Below, one piece after another: positions 54,513-64,000 of a stretch of DNA of 64,000 nucleotides (the stretch's first letter is position 1; every line of letters starts with the position of its first letter). The DNA is from Campanula takesimana. Lineage: Eukaryota; Streptophyta; Magnoliopsida; Asterales; Campanulaceae. The stretch lies in assembly GCA_026119855.1 (NCBI GenBank), contig JAOWBW010001042.1, positions 372,001 to 436,000 of the forward strand, written 5' to 3'. Position numbers and translations under genes: made by a program. The notes below the pieces were generated by a model. That model was given only the letters and a program-made list of their open reading frames with translations, ran no database searches and was not told the DNA's origin.

Positions 54513-55559
54513 TGTAGATACCCCGGGGCGGGAGCCCCCACGCGGCCTTGGGCTAGAGCGCGTGGGTTGTCCTAGGATGTCTAATCGTGTTTTAGAGTCG
54601 CCACCCACGTTTTTTAGGAACGTAAGAAAACCTAATGTTTATAAGCCTAAGTTTGATTTACGAAAACAAAGATTCTTTGGGATGAAGGGGTTCGGGGGTT
54701 AGGTTACGAAATGAGAAGTACTTAAACACCCATTTCGCCCAAGCAACATCGGTCTTGTTTGTCCATAATCCACTTTAAAGATAAATGTGTTCTTCCTATT
54801 TGAATAATGATAAAAAGGAGTTTTAAAAGGGATTTTATTGTTTAGAATGTAGGGAGATAACTCCTACGCCAATTCAATGTAATGAAAGAGCCATTGGTGT
54901 CATGTCCCAAGTGGTTTTGGGTGATTGCACATTGATTGAATAAAGAAGAAGAAGAAGAAGAAGAAGAAGAAGAAGAAGAAGAAGAAGAAGAAGAAGAAGA
55001 AGAAGAAGAAGACATAAAGTAGAAAAGAATTGTACCTATAGTAATCTTCAAAGACAACTTTTTGAGAAGGTGTAGAACACTTGTGAAAGAATGTCTTGTT
55101 GTGATGCCAAAGCTTAATGAAAGATTTTAGAATTCAAGGTTCAAGGTCCCCTCCAATAAAGGATTGGAGGGGTTTTTATAGTTGAAAATGTGTGTTTTTT
55201 TGGAGCCAAACGGAGTCTCCAAGAAATCTTTCCCGGGCAAAATCATGTATAATGAACAAGGGAGAGATTCTTGAGCAGAATCTGTAACTGACGGACCCCA
55301 GAAGCGCGCGCATCCAACCTAGGCGGCGGAAGGCGCGCGCGTCTGGCCTTAAGAGGAGGAGGCGCGCGACTCTGAAAGGCAAATTTTGACAGAATGGACT
55401 AGAAAGTTAGAACTGTTATTCAGTTTAGTCCCTGGACTTAACGGAGCCCGTCTGGAACTTAACCAAAGTAACAGAAACTAACAGAAGACACTTAAAAGAG
55501 GGAGAAACACAAAATCAAGTGTGCAATCGGGGAGAGCGGTCCAAGGCGGAGTGTCTACA
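54513..55559 (-). repeat. Element D 5' LTR
   Basis: Element sense TGTAGACACT (55559) to GGGGTATCTACA (54513), 1047 bp. TATA box TATAAAAACC 55171-55180 (minus). GC-rich words at 55305-55372. A (GAA)n microsatellite of about 23 units at 54945-55012 lies where A has a (CTT)n run. GTATG at 55560-55564 is the expected target duplication; its partner is off the window. Confidence 0.92.
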
Positions 55560-55564
55560 GGTAT

Positions 55565-56868
55565 GCCCACTTATTTCATGGACTTTAGGCCCACATGTAA
55601 GATGTATTTATACTTCATTTTTTTGGTAGTCCATTGTAATAGAATAGACTTAGAAATAGGGCTAGAATGTCAAGATTGAAGAAAATCACAATGTTGATTT
55701 ATGGCTCGCGCCATGTGCCCTTAGCATGCGCCTATGCGCCTCATAAGCGCGCGCTACGCTACGCGTCCTAAAGACTCAACGCGCCTATGCTCCTCATTGA
55801 TATTAAATCAACACTTAGTGATTTATTAAAGACATGAAGACTTGAAGAAATTCAAACTACGCCAATGATCCAACGGTGGTTAAATAACACGTATGCATCC
55901 GCATCTAAGGACACCTGTCTATAACGGTCATATTTGTGTTTTGTGTCTAACGGCTATAAAGGACACGTGCTCCACTCAATGAGCGACAGCACATTTGTCT
56001 TTCAACCTTATCCACAAGGGATTTCCAACGGCTAATTTTTGGGGCTCTACTATAAATACCCCATAACTTTAAACGTTTTGAAGTTGCTAAGAATCTCAGA
56101 ATTTCTCTCTCAAGCATTTGTTGAAGATTTGAAGATTGCCTTTGTTTTTTCCAGAATTCTCAAGAACATCTTCATACCTTCATACCTTCATCCTTAGCCC
56201 AGATCCTCAAGCAAAAACACTTTAGTTTTCTTGTGCTCTCAATCTCAAAGATCTAAAGAGCCTTGAATCTAAAATCACACACGCACCTCTTCAAGTTTGA
56301 TCACTTAGATCTTTCTTTTAGAGATACACCGGTTATTGTCTAGGATTTTTTCTTTCATAGGATATTAGATCTTGAGTTAGTATATAAGCTCAAACGATTG
56401 TAATTTGTAACACTCACTCATTATATAAGATCTCCATTAGAAATCCAAGACTAACCATCTTGGTAGAGGACATAGATCATTTTCCCGATCGAACCTCTCC
56501 AAATAGCGCGCATTAATTTCTTGTCATTTACTTTCAAGTTATTATCTTATCTCACTATTTGCTTGTTTACTCATTGTAGATTGATTGGATTGAATTGTGT
56601 TGTGCTTATTATATCAATTGCCTAAGTTCCTTATTTCACCCACTTTGAGCCAAAATACTTAGAGTGTGTGTTGCGCCCCTTTTAATCATTTGCGCCTACT
56701 TTACTTAACTATTCCGTTGTGCATTTCACTCACTCACTTAGGCGCATTTCATAACGCTTATTTGATTAAGTGCGCATTTGCCATTGAATTTTCAAGGGTA
56801 TGAAAAGAATTTTAAAACAGCTATTCACCCCCCCCTCTAGTTATTTTCCATACCCTTGTTGCCCTTAG
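55565..56868 (+). repeat. Copia-3 LTR (partial), host of element D
   Basis: Plus orientation. TATA box TATAAATA at 56051-56058, preceded by GC-rich words (GCGCGCGCTACGC) at 55740-55790. Its end (CTATTCACCCCCCCCTCTAG and CCCTTGTTGCCCT) matches the 3' end of the Copia-2 LTR, but it stops about 15 bp short of the terminal CCAACA. Its 5' start is not found; it may be beyond D, to the left of the window. Confidence 0.65.
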
Positions 56869-59813
56869 TGATGGAAATACTCCGTCAGATTTCTGTGGGT
56901 AAATTGTTGTTTCTATTACTGACGGAAATTTCCGTCTCCTTTACCCACGGAAATTTTGTCATAAAAAAAAATGACCGTCAGTAAACGCAAAAAGATTCCG
57001 TCGATAAAGATTTCTCCGGCGTCAATTCGCCGGGAATTTGCTGACGGAAATTTCCGTCACTAACTAAATAATAAATTAAAAAAAAAATTACCCACGAAAA
57101 TTTCCGTGAGTAAATGAGCATAATTGAAAAAAAAAACAATATTTAAAAACACAAAAAAAAAACACCTGCAAGAAATTATTTATTAATCAAAGTATATCAA
57201 TTACTTGATTCAAATTTACCAACTTATGGCGAAAAGGTAGTTCCTGTAGAACAGTTCAAATCTTCATTGAACATACTTCAGTCTAACAAATGTTTCTTTC
57301 TAGTTCATGTTATCTGTATTCCATAATCCATACAATGTAGTGCCAGCATAACATCTTCCCCCCAAAAAATTGCTTCTTGATGAAGTTCTGCCACTGTGCC
57401 TTCATGGAAATTATGTGCCATGGTTAACAAATGAAACCTTAGAAAGAAAAAAATCTACGTTAAAGAAGAAATGACCAACCCTTTTGCCAAACAACAACAG
57501 TCTAGTTCATCCAAAATAAGTACAACCTGACTATAAAGTTCACTTATCAAGATGAGATATAAGGTTCTCTTTACATGATAGTACTTTTCCCATGAAATTC
57601 AAATCACATGAAACACATACCATGTATGTGTTTACATCTTAAAAATTAAGACTATTTTTATGGAATGGTGGTAGTAATAAATTTGGATAAGCAATTGTTT
57701 AAACAAAAAAAAAAAGGAATAATAAAAGTCTAATCTTATTAAATAATTTTAATCCACCTAAGTAATGAGTTATTAAAAAAATATTCACTACTATGTCCTT
57801 GAAGTTGTCAAGACTCATGCAAAGAGTCAAGAAGAAAGATGTCTTGTATAAAAATTTCCTGTAACATGTCAATTTAAGTGCATGGTGACTGGTCTTATAT
57901 AATCCAACTACTTGCAAACAATGATATCATTTATAACATGCATGCAAATAGATGGTGGCATTAACCATGAAATTATTTTTAAGAAGTTAAACTTACACTA
58001 CCTTTTAAGTAGCAAGGATTGGGTTCATTCCTTTAGTGAATGTCAATAATAAGAGTATTGAAATGAGCAAACTCATCCTGGCGCACCCCGTTTTCCCTAG
58101 CATTGAAATGTAGAAACATCATGAGTTATTAGAATCAAATCAACACGCATTTTGTGTGTCCACAATTTCTAATGTATTTGTTGTTCTATGTACTTGTGTT
58201 TGCATTAAGTTGCAAGAAAACAGCTGACATAATGATCTGATGGTCTACACTTGCCAGATTGTGAAAACCAAAGAGAACAAGAAGTAGATATTTAAGTGAC
58301 TTACAGACACGACGGCTGCTTCAAATAATTTGAGACCATTGTACTTATATCCTCTACCCCGTTCGCATGAAATTGCCCACAATACTGGAAGAAAAAAAAA
58401 CAAAATAAAAATAAAGAACAGAAGCAATAAATAACTAAAATCATAAATAATAAAGTATATAATGTAAGAATAAAGTGACTCAATAGATTATGTTGGGCAG
58501 ATTTTGAAGGGGTGAACGCTGAACTTGGCATATTAGCTTGATAAGATGGAGCAGTACTCTGTTGCTTCTATTAGTACTATGTTGCTTCTATTAGCAGAAG
58601 AGCATCTCATCATAACCACATGAAAAACTTTTATAAAGAATTTTTTTAAATAATACATCTTTACCAGTCATATACGCTTTTAGAACAAAATTCAGAACAC
58701 TGAAATCATACCTTTTACTTGGTGTTGTAGGCATGCACATATATATATGACATGACTACAACAAGAAACTACTACAAACACACAAAGTAAGCTTCATATA
58801 ATCCACAAAGCCAAAAGTGATTGCAACTACTACAAACACCCTAAGTAAGCTTCATATAACCCACAAAGCCAAATAAGTGATTGCGCCCAATCAAAGATAG
58901 AAAATTTCAAGTCAAAATACAGTCCCATAATCTTTAGAAATTTCCAAGGCATGGGGTGTATGCTTGAGTATTATTACTCAGCAAACAACACAGAAATAAA
59001 ACGATAATTCTAGGTTTACGGGTGCAATATAAATCTGAAAAAGAACCAAACAAGCATTAAAAATAAATCATTAGAGTGAGAGAGGTGAAACCTGGTAAAA
59101 TACATGGGGAAGAAGGCCTAGACCTGCAAAAAATGAATCCCTAAATAAGTAATTTCTAATCTGATATTTAAATTGAAGCCCTAAATTGAATGATGTGAGT
59201 ATTTACCTGTTAAAATGTCGGGGAAATAGATAGGGGTGAGTTTGATTCAACCACGGAGAGTTGAAATTTAAATTGAGTCACAACCATGGTGGCTGGAGTG
59301 GTTCCTACTCGGCTGGAGCTGCTTCTTTTTCTTTTGGCGTCGGCGATGGCATGAATTTCATCCAAAGTATAAGAAATAGAAAGGTCAATAACAGTGCGTG
59401 CAGAGGTTAGAGACAGTATTTCCAAATAGAGGAAGAATCGGAGGGAGGAGAGGGAGGCGCTGGTGCTTATTATGTCTCTTTGGTATGGGTGTCTGCTAGG
59501 GAGAGAAAAGATTAGAGAGAGGAGGAAGATACTGAATGGGGGAGGGGCGATAGGTCGGCTAGGTTAAATGGGTTTAAAGATTATTGACAGAATTTCCGTC
59601 ATAATTACTACGAGTATAGTCCGTCAATAATACCTATGGAAATGTCTGTCGGTAACCTTATAATCCGTCTGTAAGTTTTAATATTTAACTTTTGAAATTT
59701 CTGCCTTGACAAAAGGTAAAGCCTGTCAGTAACCCACTCAATTCTATAGGTAATACCGACTAAAACTTTCCATCAATAACTTTTCATGGGTAATGAGCCC
59801 TTTTCTAGTATTG
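56869..59813. mobile_element. CACTA-like DNA transposon remnant
   Basis: Bounded by subterminal motif clusters: GACGGAAATTTCCGTC and variants at 56885-57110 and, in weaker form, at 59583-59790. The right end reads GCCCTTTTCTAGTATTG, close to the reverse complement of a CACTA terminus. No matching left terminus is visible. The middle is A/T-rich with only short ORFs (for example 59210-59425 minus, 71 codons) and no transposase that I recognise, so it is a non-autonomous or degraded copy. Confidence 0.6.
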
Positions 59814-60993
59814 AACTTATGGGTACTTGTTGAAAACAAGGTACTGGACTGACTCGTTATGAGATTTATGTCATGGTCAAATGTTATAATTAAATCTCAT
59901 AATAGTCATACCATTTGAATCTTTAGACCTGATATTATTATGGTCTTCCACATGATGAACGTTATATTTGACATAGTTAAATGCTACCTTTAACAGGGTA
60001 GTTATAACGGCTATGATTGGCATAATCGGATTCTTATAAAGAAGAATGATAAGTCGAGATGGGATTTGTCCCTCTCTCGAGAGAGATATCTGCTTGGCCA
60101 CTCGATGAGGGAGATTGATGACGGTTCATGTCCATGCCCAAATTAGTTGATGTGTTCAATGTCATTTGCTCATATCAATCTACTCAAGATTGAGAAAGCA
60201 TTGGACAACATAAGTTGACGTGGAACATGACTTATGTCTAATATAATATCGTGTGACAAAGGGATTGTGATATGTTTAATTAAGGTAACTTTGGGCTTTC
60301 AAAGTTATACTATTTGGGTAGTCATAATGAATTGCTAAAGTCCTCTTATGACTTACGGGTTCTGACTTATTCAGACTCATTGTCAACTTAGCATAATCCT
60401 ATTGGGTCACACACAATAGAACAGATTAAAAAGGCTAAAAATCTGGGAACTGAAAAAATGGTTTGGTACGGCTCAATAGGAGGAGTACAGCTCCTATGGA
60501 GCCGTACGGGTAACTATCCTGGCCCAAACCAGATTTTTCAGTATTCTTGTCTGACAAAGAATCCTGAGCCCAAATGGAATTAGGTTAAACCCTCATATAA
60601 ATATATGCAGCCGGGATTGACAACTTCAATGCTTGATTTTAGAAATCAATAATAATTGTTTGAGAAACAATAAAACATAGAGAGAGAGGATTATTTATTT
60701 TGAGATTTAGAATCATCAAAATACAATAATAAAAGAAGCTAAAGTATTCCTACGAAGAAAGCGTTTCTTCATCAAGCAGTCCATCAAGAAGGTGTTCTTG
60801 AGTCCGTTCGACGTGTGGATACTGATAGAGGGTGTTTGCTTTAGCACCTTAAAGTCTGTGTTCATGGATGCGATCTTCAAGGGTGAGTATTCTTTCATCT
60901 TGTATTATTGTAATCAACATAGACGGATTCGGGCTTATGGGTGTTTGATTACATGTTATTATTCCGCTGCGTATGATGCATCAAAACCCAACA
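59814..60993 (+). repeat. Copia-1-type LTR, 5'-truncated, opposite orientation
   Basis: Reverse complement of the Copia-1 LTR in several blocks, for example GGGTACTTGTT and GAGATTTATGTCATGG near its start. Ends AAACCCAACA at 60993. TATA box TATAAATA 60596-60603, AATAAA at about 60668; GCCGTACGG-type words at 60470-60515 upstream of the TATA box. The first roughly 170 bp are missing, replaced by the CACTA end. No internal sequence follows, so it is a solo or truncated LTR. Confidence 0.78.
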
Positions 60994-61374
60994 CCTACTT
61001 AGTTTAGGTTTTGGGCGTGTTGCCTTTATAAACCAAGTGATGGCCATAATCATTGTACACATGTGGTGCCAAGAAAAATAGCCAGAGAGAATCTGTGAGT
61101 TATAAAAGAAGCCAAGTGTTGACCTTTAGGGGTGCCTTTAAGGGCATTCCGTGGAAGGGTAGAAGCATGTCTAGGGTTTTATGTGTGAATGTGAATACGT
61201 GAGATTAAAATTGGGAGTCTCCATGCCATTTTAATTAGCCAAAACATTGAGAAAAGGCTATTATTGCATGTCTAGGGTTTTATGTGTGAATGTGAATACG
61301 TGAGATTAAGATTGCCTACGTTCTTCTCAATGTGAGAAGCTCAAGTCAGCGTAGTTCAAGAAGAATTTAGAATA
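60994..61374 (-). other. Fragment with a direct duplication and a beta-like module
   Basis: A 44-bp stretch beginning GCATGTCTAGGGTTTTATG is present twice (61165-61208 and 61266-61309), 101 bp apart. A beta-like module follows at 61314-61358. Probably part of yet another Tat-like element or of H; no coding frame. Confidence 0.45.
61314..61358 (-). other. Conserved hairpin module beta, class I-like
   Basis: Minus strand TGAACTACGCTGACTTGAG, inner stem CTTCTC-ACATT-GAGAAG, closing AACGTAGGC. The inner stem is a perfect six-pair helix with bases unlike the other copies. Confidence 0.62.
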
Positions 61375-62131
61375 GGCAGAAGAAACGGGATCATGCATAA
61401 TGAATGGGAGTATTAACTAAATATTTGGGGTTTAGAAGTAGTTCCTAGATCATGTTCGGGTTGATGAACCATACATCATCATCGGCTATGAAATAACATA
61501 TTAATCGTGAAGATTGAAACCCTAAATCTAACATAAATATGGTTTTAATCTAAGAACATGAAGAACATGTGAAGAACATATTATGAATATATGAATATCA
61601 TGAAGAACATATGAATAAAAATGTTAAGAACATGAATATTATTGATCTAAATCAAGAACATGACAAGAATATCACTAAGAATGTTAAAAAACTTACCTAT
61701 GTTGGCAAGAACTAATCTTGGGTCTTCTTAGAAACTTTGAGGATGTTCTTGGATGCTTGAAAGGCTTGATTTGGGAGTAAATTCGTCACTTAATTATGAG
61801 GCTGCGGGGGCCTTTATATAAGAAACTGGAGGAGAGATCTGACGGCTGAGATCATCCGAGGAAGATGTGGCCGCATGGCCAAGGGAGGAAGTGGTCGCGT
61901 GGCGAGGGAAAAAAGTGGTCGCGTGGCCAGCCTTTCTAGGTAACGTGATTTTTAACTTAGGGTTTGATTTGATTTATGTAAACCCTATTTTGGTTAAATC
62001 TAGGATATTCTAGAATATTGAGCTATATTTTGGGAATCCGGGATAAGTAGTTGCAAGGTTTCAAATTCCAATAATGTTCTTGTTTATTTAGGAATGCCCT
62101 AATTAACTCATTTTCAGATCGAGCACTAACA
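61375..62131 (-). repeat. Element H 3' LTR (right end certain, left end not)
   Basis: Element sense begins TGTTAGTGCTCG at 62131, directly after the polypurine box GAGGGGCTAC. TATA box TATATAAAGG 61811-61820 (minus) with GC-rich words (TGGCCACGCGACC, TGGCCATGCGGCC) 40-120 bp upstream at 61868-61940. I could not fix the 3' terminus of the LTR, nor a target duplication. Confidence 0.55.
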
Positions 62132-62252
62132 GTAGCCCCTCGACGACGCTTCTTGCAAGGCAATGTGGGGTCGATGATAGAAAAGAGGATCCGTTCTAAA
62201 ACATGAGTTCCAAAAACGAAGGAAAGATGATGGTGGAATGACTGAACCTTTG

Positions 62253-62292
62253 CAGGCAACCTTTCTAACGGGAATCAAGCCAAACGTAGTTC
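62253..62292 (-). other. Conserved hairpin module beta, class II, element H copy 1
   Basis: Element sense GAACTACGTTTGGCTTGAT, TCCCG ... then AGGTTGCCT in place of CGTAGGC; the closing strand is decayed. Followed by CCT-GCAA-AGG. Confidence 0.45.
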
Positions 62293-62410
62293 AAATCTGG
62301 TGGGGAAAATGAAATTCCTTCCACTGGGGATAATCTCAAGTTATAAGGAATCGTTTGCTAGGGGTGAGAAATGACCAAGTCGGTTGGGTAGTTAGACCTT
62401 TATTAGGATA

Positions 62411-62448
62411 CCTACGTATCCTCGGAGGAATCAAGCCGGTCGTAGTTT
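62411..62448 (-). other. Conserved hairpin module beta, class II, element H copy 2
   Basis: Element sense AAACTACGACCGGCTTGAT, inner stem TCCTCCG-AGGA, closing TACGTAGG, then CCT-AATAA-AGG and GGTC. Confidence 0.58.
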
Positions 62449-62519
62449 GGAGACTACTAGGGAGGTAATGAGCAAAGATGATGCGAGATATGAAGACGGT
62501 CAGGTCTAAGTAATCTCAA

Positions 62520-62955
62520 GATAAAATAACAGATGCCGGTACGTACGCGATATGAAGAAGGCAAGGTCTAAGTAACCGCGATGGATCTAGAACGTACATG
62601 ATATAGAGACAGATCTCAGTAAGCATGATAGTACTAAACAAATGTCTAGGTATACGCAATATAAAAACGGTCGGGCTTCAGTAATCGCGATAAAAATTGG
62701 CAAATCCTAGAACGTACGCGATATGAAGACTCTAAAGCCTATGTAATCGCGATAGAAATAAGTAAATGTTAGAACGTACGTGATATGAAGACGCTAAAGC
62801 CTAAGTAATCGCGATAGAAATAAGTAAATGTTAGAACGTACGCGATATGAAGACGCTAAAGCCTAAGTAATCGCGATAGAACTAAGTAAATGTTAGAATG
62901 TATGCGATATGAAGACGCTAAAGCCTAAGTAATCGCGATAGAACTGAAACGTACG
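62520..62955. repeat. Element H tandem array (about 62-bp units)
   Basis: About seven units built on AGAACGTACGCGATATGAAG then ACGCTAAAGCCTAAGTAATC and GCGATAGAAATAAGTAAATG. The first units are diverged, those at 62700-62950 almost identical. Confidence 0.9.
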
Positions 62956-63279
62956 TGGGGTAGAGATAAATCTCAGTAGTCATGATAATTCATGGATAAT
63001 ACCTGAGAGTATGCAATATTAGAACCTACGAAGACTGAATGACCATTTTTTATTGTTTATTTAAACGAGGTAGTCCCAATTTGCACATTCTGATATCCAA
63101 CCACATTCCATAGGTGCATGGCGGCATTAGTTTGAGTTATCATGATATGGCCTCTTTGCATTGCTTCCCTTATTAACACTGCGGGAGTCCTCCTCATCAA
63201 TGTCCACATCATCCTTGGTGTATTAGAGTGATCTAAAGTGAATTGATGAGAGATTTTTGCTAGCATAGTCAGAGATCTC

Positions 63280-63599
63280 TTATCGTTGATCCCAAACACC
63301 ACCTTGGATTATCGTGGCTAGTTCTTTGAGTTTCTTAGAGATGCTTTGTCTCTCCTTTGATTGACAGGCCTCTTGTTCCTCGAGTGCTTTGTCCATCTTC
63401 GTCCTATTGTGATTTTCTTGGGCTTCTAACGCTGAGTGCAATTCTTCGGCATGACGTCTATTTCTTATGTCGAGGACCATCTTCAAGTCGTCTATGTGCC
63501 TTTTCTCTTGGAAGTCAAGTATTTCACCCACGCAAGTAAGGCCATCGCGAAGTATTTCGATGACATGTGTGGGCGAGCTATAGTAGCAATTTGAGGCGC
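63280..63599 (-). CDS. Unknown coiled-coil ORF in element H
   Basis: I do not recognise this. The minus frame from about 63599 to the stop at 63280-63282 reads CASNCYYSSPTHVIEILRDG, then a charged helical stretch (KRHIDDLKMVLDIRNRRHAE, ALEAQENHNRTKMDKALEEQ) ending IIQGGVWDQR, about 105 residues. No ATG begins it in this frame, so it may be a fragment. It lies downstream of beta class I, where A and E carry the antisense PMD ORF, but it is in sense orientation and shows no PMD signature. A further minus ORF at 63057-63302 overlaps its end in another frame and also has no recognisable motif. It could be a Gag remnant. Confidence 0.35.
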
Positions 63600-63735
63600 A
63601 TTAAACATTTTTCTTTTAGTTAGACTCATAATTAATGACAAGGCATCGTTATAAAATCACTTTTGGAAAAGAGTAGGTCTGGACATTTTAAAATTCATTT
63701 TGGTAAAAAATTGAAAGTTTGACCGGGCTGAAGTT

Positions 63736-63800
63736 GTCTACGTTCCCCTTACCATGAGGGAGAGGTCCCACACAATAACAGGCTCAGGTCACCGTAGTTC
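63736..63800 (-). other. Conserved hairpin module beta, class I, element H
   Basis: Element sense GAACTACGGTGACCTGAG, a longer insert with CCCTCATGGTAAGGG, closing AACGTAGAC. The first 18 bases are identical to the B copy. Confidence 0.62.
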
Positions 63801-64000
63801 GGGGCAAATTAGACTTTTAAAAAGAGGTAAGAGATGACCACATGGGTCAATTTGGTAAAGTACGGATATTTTTGAGATAAAGAGTTACCTTTGGGGGTCA
63901 AAAAGAGGGACATGACTCGGTCCTTGGTTAAGTGAGGAAGACCTATGTGAGTTGGTCTTAACTTAATTGATTCGGGTAGGGTTTGACCTAAGGTTTGACC

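Larger units (their letters stand above)
8659..55559 (-). mobile_element. Element D: Tat/Ogre Ty3/Gypsy element, split by nested insertions, 3' part off window
   Basis: Reassembled from three blocks: 53850-55559 (5' LTR, primer site, first half of leader), 16695-18235 (second half of leader and gag) and 8659-8684 (later gag). The blocks read on in order when compared with the uninterrupted copy in element A. E sits in the leader (GTTAT duplication at 18231-18235 and 53850-53854), B in gag (GGTGG at 16695-16699), Copia-2 further on in gag. The pol and 3' LTR of D would lie left of the window. This is the outermost element of the stack. Confidence 0.8.
62132..64000 (-). mobile_element. Element H: Tat-like element, 3' part, running off the right edge
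   Basis: From its 3' end inward: polypurine box (62132-62142), two class II beta modules (62253-62292, 62411-62448), a tandem array (62520-62955), a coiled-coil ORF (63280-63599) and a class I beta module (63736-63800). This is the order seen in B and E. No pol domain lies in the visible part. Confidence 0.6.

Noticed and set aside
55560..61000. Host gene in the A/T-rich right part
   Set aside because: Only short ORFs without domains or splice-consistent structure; the region is explained by LTRs and a CACTA-like element.

Overview
The window is plant nuclear DNA made almost entirely of nested LTR retrotransposons. The evidence is angiosperm-type Ty3/Gypsy elements of the Tat/Ogre lineage (tRNA-Arg-type primer sites, a C-x2-H-x4-H-x4-C Gag knuckle, two RNase H domains, an antisense plant mobile domain ORF), Ty1/Copia elements with initiator-Met tRNA primer sites, and a CACTA-like DNA element. 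I see no host gene, tRNA or rRNA gene. The species cannot be told from this sequence; a flowering plant with a large, repeat-rich genome is the safest statement.

Layout. I name the elements A, B, D, E, G and H, plus Copia-1, -2 and -3. Positions 1-8658 hold two Copia elements on the minus strand, Copia-1 (off the left edge to about 4332) inserted in Copia-2 (about 4333-8658). Positions 8659-55559 are one Tat/Ogre element, D (minus strand, 5' LTR 54513-55559), split by three insertions: Copia-2 in its gag; B (8685-16694, pol-less Tat element) in its gag; and E (18236-53849, flanked by GTTAT on both sides) in its 5' leader. E in turn carries A (22027-35020, a 13.0 kb Tat/Ogre element flanked by CCTGG), a 2.67 kb solo LTR (43049-45722, flanked by CTTCC) and G (49918-52157, a gag-only Gypsy element flanked by AAATT). 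Right of D come a Copia-type LTR (Copia-3, to 56868), a CACTA-like element (about 56869-59813), a solo or truncated Copia-1-type LTR (59814-60993), and the 3' part of another Tat-like element, H (minus strand, 3' LTR ending at 62131, continuing off the right edge).

State of the genes. Every gag-pol is broken by frameshifts and stops, many of them TGG to TAG or CAA to TAA, as expected of silenced, deaminating copies. The exception is the antisense plant mobile domain ORF of A (31440-32717, minus), open for about 425 codons. The same ORF in E (35893-37248, plus) has three amber stops.

Most interesting unexplained structure. The Tat-like elements share short inverted-repeat modules in their untranslated parts, with compensatory base changes: a 5'-leader stem just upstream of gag (A, B, D; a different one in E), a GNRA-looped hairpin just after the coding region (A, B, E), and a CUACG/CGUAG-closed module repeated at nine places in A, B, E and H. 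They look like conserved RNA structures of the element transcript. All are by-eye inferences that a covariance search could test.
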